Shown: one piece after another, positions 5,747 through 9,689 of the stretch
Layout of the letters: each line of letters starts with the position of its first letter
Position numbering within the stretch: position 1 is the first letter of the stretch
DNA from: Candidatus Buchananbacteria bacterium RIFCSPLOWO2_02_FULL_46_11b
Lineage (GTDB): Bacteria > Patescibacteriota > Patescibacteriia > Buchananbacterales > UBA6539
Direction of reading: 5' to 3'
DNA length: 9,689 nucleotides
Assembly (NCBI GenBank): GCA_001817615.1
Contig: MHIR01000008.1
Span: 2,019 to 11,707 of the forward strand
Program-made: the position numbers and the translations under genes
Notes under the pieces: model-generated
Told to the model about the DNA's origin: nothing
Databases searched by the model: none
What the model saw: only the letters and a program-made list of their open reading frames with translations

Positions 5747-6997
5747 TCAGAAACGACCGGCGGAAGCTTTAACGACGCAGTGGTACCACTTGTTGTCGTA
5801 CGATGCCGACAGTTCTTCGGTCACCTCTGCTTCCGTTTTCTGATAGATTCTTCCATCCCATTGAATTTCGACGTGGTAGCTGCCAATTGGCATTTGCTTC
5901 ACGACATACTGCTTTTGCCCATTGACGGGTGGAGTTGACACTGGAATGCGTTGACCAGTTTTCCTATTGATGAATAGGAAAGCAGGAACGTCGCTTGACC
6001 AGTCATCAACCACGCACACCGGCACGCCATTGGCTTCGGCCTGCCGGCGCTGCTGTTCTTCGGCCGCTTTTCTCCGCCTATCGGCCTCGGCTTGCTGGCG
6101 CAGCTGCTCCTCGGCTTCTTTCTGCTTCCTTTCAGCTTCTTCCGCCTTAATCAGCAACTTGTCCATCTCGTCTTCCCGTTTCTTTTCTTCTGCTGCGGCC
6201 GCTTGCCTTTGCTGCCAGCGCCGCTCTTCAGCCGCTAAATAGTCAGCCCAGCGGCGGTCGGGAACGACTGGATTTTTTCCGTCTAAGAACAAGCTGGCGT
6301 CAATCGCTTCCATGACTTCCAAATTGCCGGACACGGCTTTCGCTTGATTAAGCAGGTTTTGAAAGGCCTTTAGCGCTTCGGCTAACCTGTCCGCGCTCTT
6401 TTTGGCCGAACTGGCTTTTAAAGAATTGGCCACGGCTTCAAGGGTCAAAAGCGCCTGGAGTTCGGCTAAAGTAATTTCTTCTTTCTGGCCGGCAAGTTCC
6501 AAATTGCCTTTAGCCGAAGCCATTAGCTTGTTTTGCGCCTCAAGCCGGTTAAGCTGGCGGTCCAATCCTTCGCGGCTTTTAGCGGTCTGGGCTTCAAGCT
6601 GTTTTGCCTTTTGCTGGCGCTGATTTAAGTCAGCCGCGATTTCTTCACTTCCGTACTCCTGGCCGCCGATAAGCAAGGGCTGGCTGTCCTTGTTTTCCGC
6701 CAGTATTTTCTCTTCGGCTTGGATAATCTGCCGAATAAAGACCAGGGTCTTTTGCTGGCGCTCGTAGACGCCTTCTAACTTCGCCTTTTCCAGTTCCAAC
6801 TGGTTGGTGAGCTCAAACAATCGGCTTAACGCTTGGCCTTCTTCGGAAAGCTCGGAAAGCTGGGGGGAAAAATTATATCCAAGGCTGTTCATCACGAACA
6901 AAAGGCTGTTCATCACGAACAACACGACCCCAGCCAAAATTGCGAGAATGGCAATAGTAACTAATAATTCTGTTAATTTAAAACCTCTTTTCTTCAT
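5747..6997 (-). CDS. Prepilin-like protein with long coiled coil and beta-rich C-terminal domain
   Basis: 416 residues. The N-terminus MKKRGFKLTELLVTIAILAIL is a type III (pilin-like) signal: short basic leader, prepilin-peptidase site G5-F6, Glu at +5 of the mature chain (E10), then a hydrophobic helix. Members are processed by PilD-type peptidases and join type IV pili, pseudopili or similar surface filaments. The helix is lengthened by an exact heptad repeat, LFVMNSL twice (see 6881-6922). Residues about 45-320 are Lys/Glu/Gln/Ala-rich coiled coil, ending in TolA-like repeats (AEEQLRQQAEA, AAEEQQRRQAEA). Residues 323-416 look like a small beta-sandwich domain with two cysteines (C328, C407) that could bond. 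Ordinary pilins have a globular head after the helix; a coiled coil of this size is atypical, so a stalk or anchored spacer is a guess. Start: AAGGAGG 8 nt before ATG 6997. It is transcribed alone from a strong promoter. Confidence 0.8.
   Translation of the reverse strand: MKKRGFKLTELLVTIAILAILAGVVLFVMNSLLFVMNSLGYNFSPQLSELSEEGQALSRLFELTNQLELEKAKLEGVYERQQKTLVFIRQIIQAEEKILAENKDSQPLLIGGQEYGSEEIAADLNQRQQKAKQLEAQTAKSREGLDRQLNRLEAQNKLMASAKGNLELAGQKEEITLAELQALLTLEAVANSLKASSAKKSADRLAEALKAFQNLLNQAKAVSGNLEVMEAIDASLFLDGKNPVVPDRRWADYLAAEERRWQQRQAAAAEEKKREDEMDKLLIKAEEAERKQKEAEEQLRQQAEADRRRKAAEEQQRRQAEANGVPVCVVDDWSSDVPAFLFINRKTGQRIPVSTPPVNGQKQYVVKQMPIGSYHVEIQWDGRIYQKTEAEVTEELSASYDNKWYHCVVKASAGRF
6881..6922 (-). 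repeat. Perfect 21-bp tandem duplication inside the pilin-like helix
   Basis: 6881-6901 and 6902-6922 are identical 21-bp units, adding exactly seven residues (LFVMNSL) in frame to the hydrophobic helix. A second short tandem, CGGAAAGCT twice (6844-6861), lies just downstream in the gene and encodes the repeated LSE. Identity of the copies implies a recent event. Confidence 0.9.
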
Positions 6998-7005
6998 TGC
7001 TTCAA

Positions 7006-7033
7006 CCTCCTTATTTTAAGGGTAAAAACCCTT
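7006..7033 (-). promoter_or_regulatory. Strong Shine-Dalgarno with adjacent 5' UTR hairpin
   Basis: AAGGAGG occupies 7012-7006, 8 nt before ATG 6997. Just upstream on the transcript AAGGGT and ACCCTT (7018-7023, 7028-7033) form a 6-bp stem with a 4-nt loop, ending 5 nt before the ribosome site. It could keep the site accessible or protect the 5' end; no ligand-binding architecture is visible. Confidence 0.55.
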
Positions 7034-7071
7034 GTTTTTTCAAAGAACCTTTATTCAAAAACCTTCAAGTC

Positions 7072-7100
7072 AGCATAGCGCCAAACCGGATTTTTGTCAA
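7072..7100 (-). promoter_or_regulatory. Strong promoter of the prepilin-like gene
   Basis: On the - strand: perfect -35 TTGACA (7100-7095), 17-bp spacer, -10 TATGCT (7077-7072). Predicted start near 7065, giving a leader of about 68 nt that contains the hairpin and the strong Shine-Dalgarno. Confidence 0.65.
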
Positions 7101-7177
7101 GGCAATCCTTGAACACAAACTTACAAACTTGGAACTTATAACTTTAGACCGTTGAATAATTCAAATTTTCAGCGTCT

Positions 7178-7207
7178 ACCCCGTTAGAAATAAATTTCTA
7201 ACGGGGT
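7178..7207. repeat. Long perfect palindrome
   Basis: ACCCCGTTAGAAAT (7178-7191) and its exact complement (7194-7207) are separated by only 2 nt. As RNA it would be a 12-bp stem with a 6-nt loop. Neither strand has a T-tract after it, so it does not look like a terminator. It resembles REP-type intergenic palindromes or the core of a miniature element. Confidence 0.75.
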
Positions 7208-7334
7208 TAATCCGCTTTTATATCTCTAAATTAAGCCAAACCTGAAATCAGTCCAAGCTGTTTAAAACAATTAATCAACGCTCTCAACTTGCCTGCCCAT
7301 CATACTTCGCATATTAAGGCAAGCGGGGAACTTA

Positions 7335-7359
7335 AGTTATGAGTTATGAGTTATGAGTT
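7335..7359. repeat. Short tandem repeat, 7-bp unit
   Basis: AGTTATG is repeated 3.6 times without error (7335-7341, 7342-7348, 7349-7355, then AGTT). It runs into the right arm of the MITE-like inverted repeat. Confidence 0.9.
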
Positions 7360-7373
7360 CCAAGATAAGTTAA

Positions 7374-7416
7374 AAGGGAGGCAGTAAAATCATTATGATT
7401 TTGACTTGCCTCCCTT
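7374..7416 (-). terminator. Long hairpin, probable terminator for the membrane coiled-coil gene
   Basis: AAGGGAGGCA (7374-7383) pairs perfectly with TGCCTCCCTT (7407-7416); after a small bulge the stem continues with AAAATC/GATTTT to a 5-nt loop. On the - strand TTTTAACTTATC follows. It lies 125 bp past the stop at 7542 and directly after the structured stretch 7437-7524. Confidence 0.6.
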
Positions 7417-7436
7417 CGAGATGACTGTTGGCTGGA

Positions 7437-7524
7437 GAATTATGCCATTGATTTGAGGGGTTGCCTCACTGTCGGTTCAGGGACAAGGGTTGCCTGTCCT
7501 TTATTTCCGCCAATCGCATAATTC
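7437..7524 (-). ncRNA. Candidate structured RNA with three-way junction
   Basis: The ends pair over 13 of 14 positions: GAATTATGC (7437-7445) with GCATAATTC (7516-7524), then, after one mismatch, ATTG (7447-7450) with CAAT (7511-7514). Between them lie two hairpins: TGAGG/CCTCA at 7453-7467 and GGACA/TGTCC within about 7480-7501. Both hairpin loops carry the same GGGTTGCC (- strand GGCAACCC). On the - strand the element sits between a stop codon and a terminator, so it could be a processed 3' UTR RNA. The + strand fold has one extra G-U pair, so strand is not settled. It matches no RNA family I recognise. Confidence 0.35.
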
Positions 7525-7541
7525 ATAGCGCCAAGATAGTC

Positions 7542-8408
7542 TTATTGGGTAACTGGGGCTACTACAACCGGGGCGTCTGCCACCGTGGTATTGGCCGCCG
7601 GCGCCTGGGCCGACAGATGCTGTTGCCGGTATTCCTGGGCTTCGCTCATCGGCACTGATGCTTTTGACGTATCTGTGCCGTAGTTAAGGAACTCGGTATT
7701 GCCGTTGGCCAAATTGCTGAATTCAATTTCAGCATTGGCTCTGGCCAAACGATCCCGAATCTCCTTAAAGTGACGATTTTCCTCGCTGAAAACGCCAATA
7801 TCCGTCAAAGACGAGGAAAACTTCTTGACTGCTTCCATCGCCTCTCCGGCTTCAAGCAGAACCGCGATATGATCAAGTTCAATATCGCGCTCCTCCAAAG
7901 TCACCATGGCTTCCATGATCTTGGCGCCGCCTTCTTTGATGGCCGCATCCATAATCTTGCAACTGCCGTCTGCCGTCTCAAACTGCGTCCGCAGTTTTTT
8001 ACAAGCGGCTGTCCGCCGGTTGATGTCGTTTTCCACCTCTTGCCGGGAATACGCTTTGCCGTTTACGACAGCCGGATCAGCTGTGGACGATTCAAGCGCT
8101 TCCCAGCCAAGAGCCATAGCCGCTTCATGCCCGTCAAGCTTCAGCTTGAAAGAGTCGCGCTGGCGTTGCAAAGCTGTCAGCTTGTCCTCGGCTCGCATAA
8201 TCTCGGCGCGCTTGCCGATCAGACTGATTTTTTCTTTGGCAATGTCGCGCTTGGCATTTTGCACAAGATTCTCACTGCGGATCTTGTCCGCAAATCCTTG
8301 GTTAATGTCGCCCCGCGACTGGCCAATCCAGTCCTTTGCCCAGGGAAACGCTACGCCAAGGACAATAAGGCTAATCACAATCCCAACAACTACCAGAATT
8401 GAACGCAT
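7542..8408 (-). CDS. Single-pass membrane protein with periplasm-type coiled coil, unknown function
   Basis: 288 residues. M1-R2-S3 is followed by one hydrophobic span (about 4-21, ILVVVGIVISLIVLGVAF) with no lipobox and no clear signal-peptidase site, so it is probably an N-terminal anchor. Residues about 35-235 are charged helix rich in Lys/Glu/Arg, very likely coiled coil, with two cysteines (in TAACKK and DGSCK). The last about 25 residues are Ala/Pro/Val-rich (ending APVVVAPVTQ), a typical flexible tail. The frame reaches an earlier ATG at 8432, but AAGGAAGG lies before ATG 8408 and the hydrophobic span then starts at once, so 8408 is preferred. It lies 117 bp downstream of the PD-(D/E)XK nuclease gene on the same strand with no terminator between, so co-transcription is likely. 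The reading frame stays open for 33 codons past the TAA (see findings). No family recognised. Confidence 0.75.
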   Translation of the reverse strand: MRSILVVVGIVISLIVLGVAFPWAKDWIGQSRGDINQGFADKIRSENLVQNAKRDIAKEKISLIGKRAEIMRAEDKLTALQRQRDSFKLKLDGHEAAMALGWEALESSTADPAVVNGKAYSRQEVENDINRRTAACKKLRTQFETADGSCKIMDAAIKEGGAKIMEAMVTLEERDIELDHIAVLLEAGEAMEAVKKFSSSLTDIGVFSEENRHFKEIRDRLARANAEIEFSNLANGNTEFLNYGTDTSKASVPMSEAQEYRQQHLSAQAPAANTTVADAPVVVAPVTQ

Positions 8409-8440
8409 AATACACCTTCCTTCTCTGACCATCTGGTCAT
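8390..8440 (-). CDS. Possible tiny ORF overlapping the membrane coiled-coil start
   Basis: ATG at 8440 is preceded by GAAGGA at a 7-nt gap and encodes 16 residues (MTRWSEKEGVLCVQFW), ending 16 nt inside the next gene. It could couple translation. A 14-bp palindrome, TGACCA-TC-TGGTCA (8426-8439), overlaps its start. No homology is recognisable; it may be chance. Confidence 0.25.
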   Translation of the reverse strand: MTRWSEKEGVLCVQFW

Positions 8441-8481
8441 TTTTTGTTCCTTCAGTTTACTTGCACAACTTACTACGCAAC

Positions 8482-8508
8482 TTACGCCCGCCGCCACCGA
8501 TTTTTCAT
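8482..8508 (-). CDS. Possible 8-residue leader peptide
   Basis: ATG at 8508 follows AAAGGAG by 6 nt, one of the best ribosome sites in the window, yet the frame encodes only MKNRWRRA before TAA. It starts 17 nt after the nuclease stop. Arg-rich leaders can regulate by ribosome pausing; it could equally be the remnant of a lost gene. Confidence 0.3.
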   Translation of the reverse strand: MKNRWRRA

Positions 8509-8525
8509 TGATATCTCCTTTTCTG

Positions 8526-9182
8526 TTATTTTCTTTTTGCCTCTGCCAGCAAATCAGGCAGTACCGCGTCAAGCCCGCGCTTATCCTTTAGATGTTTCGG
8601 ATAAAGCGAAATGACTTTAACGCCGTGCTCCTGGTAGAGCCGAAGTTTTGCCTGCATTGTGGCCGTGTATTGCTGATTCGCGCCAGCCAAGCCCCAATAT
8701 TCAAGGTAAGCGCCGGATTCAACCAGATAAAAATCCGGATGAAGCAAGACTTTACCAAGCTTCAAGGGCTTTTCGTAGACAAACTTAATTTCCTGGTCAG
8801 TCAGCCAATTGGCAATCTTTTTTTCCGACTGGCTTCTGACGCGGCAGGCCTTGGCCTGATAAATCCGGCCGGAAAACCAAAGCGCGGTATCAAGCTTGTC
8901 TAACAAAGAAACCGCCCGGTAAAAAACAGCGCTGAAAGCATCGCCCAAACGGCTGCCTGTCCGTTTCTTAACGATTCCTTTGCTGCCGCCGCGAACTACC
9001 GCCCGGTTGAACCAACTGGCATAATAGGCCAATCTTTTCACTCCAGCCGCGCTTCGCTGGTCAAGGCGGTTGAGCCGATCAAGCAGGGTTTTAAACCTCC
9101 GGGCGTTTCTTTGATCAAGGCCGCCCAAACAAGCTTTTAACCGCTGCCAAATTGGCTTTAATTGCGCATTTTGATAAATCAT
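8526..9182 (-). CDS. Standalone PD-(D/E)XK-type nuclease with basic helical N-terminus
   Basis: 218 residues from the chosen start. The C-terminal half fits the restriction-endonuclease fold often attached to UvrD/PcrA-like helicases and Vsr-like proteins: RSQSEKKIANWL with E120, then KFVYEKPLKLGKVLLHPDFYL with D150 and, on the next strand, YLEYWG with E161, then a helix with K179 and the strand VKVISLYPKHL. Such proteins cut DNA using metal bound by the acidic residues. There is no helicase part; residues 1-115 are instead helical and rich in Arg/Lys, perhaps for nucleic-acid binding. ATG 9182 is preferred over GTG 9230 because CTCCT-complement AGGAG lies 11 nt upstream of it and the extra residues would overlap a DnaA-box-like site. 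An intervening ATGTAATG start-stop makes the initiation region odd. It probably heads an operon with the membrane coiled-coil gene. The DNA substrate is unknown; repair, defence and phage-related roles are all possible. Confidence 0.8.
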   Translation of the reverse strand: MIYQNAQLKPIWQRLKACLGGLDQRNARRFKTLLDRLNRLDQRSAAGVKRLAYYASWFNRAVVRGGSKGIVKKRTGSRLGDAFSAVFYRAVSLLDKLDTALWFSGRIYQAKACRVRSQSEKKIANWLTDQEIKFVYEKPLKLGKVLLHPDFYLVESGAYLEYWGLAGANQQYTATMQAKLRLYQEHGVKVISLYPKHLKDKRGLDAVLPDLLAEAKRK

Positions 9183-9222
9183 TACATACTTGTCTCCTTT
9201 CTGTTTTCCGCCTATTTTCAAG

Positions 9223-9231
9223 TTATCCACA
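9223..9231 (+). promoter_or_regulatory. Second perfect DnaA box
   Basis: TTATCCACA, identical to 2130-2138 and on the same strand, lies in the 5' leader of the nuclease gene, 41 bp before its start codon. Isolated and not part of a cluster. Confidence 0.35.
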
Positions 9232-9242
9232 AGTCAATCTAT

Positions 9243-9264
9243 AAAAAACAGCTAAATTTAGCTG
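9243..9264. promoter_or_regulatory. Perfect 16-bp palindrome plus T-tract: operator or attenuator
   Basis: CAGCTAAATTTAGCTG (9249-9264) is an exact palindrome. On the - strand it is followed by TTTTTT (9248-9243), so as RNA it would be a 6-bp stem with a 4-nt loop and U-tract. It also overlaps the -10 of the predicted promoter, where a dimeric repressor could bind. Confidence 0.5.
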
Positions 9265-9282
9265 ATATTTTTCAAATGTCAA
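9255..9282 (-). promoter_or_regulatory. Promoter candidate of the nuclease gene (proximal)
   Basis: On the - strand: perfect -35 TTGACA (9282-9277), 16-bp spacer, -10 TAAATT (9260-9255), which lies inside the 16-bp palindrome. Spacer and -10 are suboptimal, as expected of a regulated promoter. Confidence 0.4.
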
Positions 9283-9305
9283 GGTTCTGTCCCTCTCCTG
9301 CTTTC

Positions 9306-9335
9306 ATCCTAACGCCGTTGGCGATTGTTTGTCAA
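9306..9335 (-). promoter_or_regulatory. Promoter candidate of the nuclease gene (distal)
   Basis: On the - strand: perfect -35 TTGACA (9335-9330), 18-bp spacer, -10 TAGGAT (9311-9306). Transcripts from here would cross the palindrome/T-tract at 9264-9243, which could then act as an attenuator. Confidence 0.35.
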
Positions 9336-9350
9336 ATGGCCGCGCAAAAA

Positions 9351-9449
9351 CACGAAAACAAGATCAAAAGAACAATAGAACAAAATCTTTAATTTCGCTT
9401 GTTCTTTTATTTTATTGTTTTTATGTTTTAATGTTTTCGTGTTTTCGTG
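9351..9449. repeat. Nested inverted repeat, 99 bp, AT-rich
   Basis: CACGAAAACA (9351-9360) pairs with TGTTTTCGTG (9440-9449), and inside it AAAAGAACAA (9366-9375) pairs with TTGTTCTTTT (9399-9408). TGTTTTCGT also occurs at 9432-9440, giving alternative pairings. One strand is almost all A/C and the other T/G in these arms. No gene is seen here; it may be a structured RNA or a miniature repeat. Confidence 0.6.
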
Positions 9450-9451
9450 AT

Positions 9452-9480
9452 AAAAAAACCGGCTGTCAAATGACAACCGG
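9452..9480 (-). terminator. Strong - strand terminator
   Basis: On the - strand CCGG-T-TGTCA (9480-9471) pairs with TGACA-G-CCGG (9468-9459) over 10 positions including one U-G, followed by TTTTTTT (9458-9452). It implies a - strand transcription unit ending between here and the right edge. Confidence 0.75.
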
Positions 9481-9537
9481 ATTGGCTAAACTATGGCTGA
9501 TTCCCTTTGCACAGGCATTTGTATTTAACCCGCAAAT

Positions 9538-9689
9538 TCAGAATTCCGAGCCATTAATTGACTGGTGTTTTTGCGCCAATTTGGCCGCAACCTTGCAAAC
9601 TCCGCCGCTTAAAGATCCGTTTGCGCCAATCAAGCTGAAAGGAATTAAAAATTCCTTGGGCAAACCTTGGCTTTTGGCTTGCCGGACTT
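9538..9689 (-). CDS. Possible C-terminal end of a gene entering from the right (partial)
   Basis: A - strand frame is open from the edge for about 50 codons to TGA at 9538-9540, 58 bp before the strong terminator. It ends KVAAKLAQKHQSINGSEF. The terminator supports a - strand gene here, but two other frames (- strand to about 9558, + strand from 9470 to the edge) are also open, and the stretch holds an 8-bp perfect inverted repeat at 9639-9657 and an 11-bp direct repeat (TTTGCGCCAAT at 9570 and 9620). Frame choice is therefore uncertain. No family recognised. Confidence 0.3.
   Translation of the reverse strand, partial: VRQAKSQGLPKEFLIPFSLIGANGSLSGGVCKVAAKLAQKHQSINGSEF

Larger units (their letters stand above)
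7128..7364. mobile_element. Candidate MITE-like element (237 bp)
   Basis: A 16-bp inverted repeat with 15 matches bounds the stretch: 7128-7143 (begins CTTGGAACTTATAACT) and 7349-7364. Inside lies a 14-bp perfect palindrome (7178-7207), and the right end overlaps a 7-bp tandem repeat. There is no open frame of note. No target-site duplication is evident, so mobility is inference. The stretch occupies much of the 544-bp spacer between the prepilin-like and membrane coiled-coil genes. Confidence 0.4.

Noticed and set aside
2234..5749. UGA recoded as Gly, as in some CPR groups
   Set aside because: TGA closes the HAD, YPPEHP-domain and prepilin-like genes at natural ends, and none is needed inside any gene.
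7335..7359. CRISPR-like repeat array
   Set aside because: The unit is 7 bp in tandem without spacers.
7770..8511. Two + strand frames of about 200 codons opposite the membrane coiled-coil gene
   Set aside because: The - strand has the membrane span, coiled-coil pattern and Shine-Dalgarno. The + frames have neither motif nor ribosome site and arise from codon bias.
9183..9230. GTG start at 9230 for the nuclease
   Set aside because: No ribosome site precedes it; AGGAG lies inside the extension and serves ATG 9182.
2130..9231. Replication origin suggested by DnaA boxes
   Set aside because: Only two boxes about 7 kb apart, no cluster, no dnaA/dnaN gene and no AT-rich unwinding region next to them.
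9162..9392. 76-codon + strand frame
   Set aside because: It crosses the nuclease start, its promoters and the palindrome, lacks a ribosome site and has no recognisable domain.
9470..9689. + strand frame open to the right edge (begins MTTGLAKLW)
   Set aside because: Its ATG lies in the loop of the - strand terminator, there is no Shine-Dalgarno, and the terminator favours a - strand gene. Not fully excluded.

Overview
The window looks like part of a chromosome from a small-genome, uncultured-type bacterium. A Patescibacteria (candidate phyla radiation) member is my best guess, but this is inference. Reasons: single genes or gene pairs switching strand often, intergenic spacers full of AT-rich hairpins and short repeats, some starts with a near-perfect Shine-Dalgarno and others with none, and several membrane or coiled-coil proteins with no obvious family. 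UGA reads as a normal stop (three genes end in TGA), which argues against the UGA-recoding CPR groups. No rRNA, tRNA, CRISPR array or transposase gene was found.

Left part (1-2233), AT-rich: an HNH / endonuclease VII-type nuclease gene on + meets, tail to tail with overlapping stops, a 473-residue gene on -. The - gene product is a complete LexA (winged helix plus self-cleaving S24 protease, with Ala83-Gly84, Ser118 and Lys156 all present) fused in frame to a complete beta-class DNA methyltransferase (TSPPY then DPMCGSGTT). This is the most striking object in the window: a methyltransferase that could also be a DNA-damage-responsive repressor, next to a candidate partner nuclease. A good sigma70-type promoter, a perfect DnaA-box 9-mer and two terminators lie behind it.

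Middle (2234-5730), GC-richer: a HAD-family hydrolase on - with its own promoter; then, diverging on +, a two-gene operon with a probably leaderless first gene. Its first product carries an uncharacterised YPPEHP-type domain and its second is a polytopic TMTC-like GT-C glycosyltransferase without TPR repeats.

Right (5731-9689): three - strand genes: a prepilin-like protein whose N-terminal helix carries a perfect 21-bp tandem duplication, followed by a long coiled coil and a beta-rich C-terminal domain; a single-pass membrane coiled-coil protein; and a standalone PD-(D/E)XK-type nuclease with a basic helical N-terminus. The spacers hold a 237-bp MITE-like element (7128-7364) with a near-perfect 14-bp palindrome core, a candidate three-way-junction RNA (7437-7524) followed by a terminator, a palindrome overlying a promoter (9249-9264), a nested inverted repeat (9351-9449), and a - strand terminator (9452-9480) that probably closes a gene running in from beyond the right edge.

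All calls come from reading the sequence. No database search or folding program was run; percentages and spacings were counted by hand.
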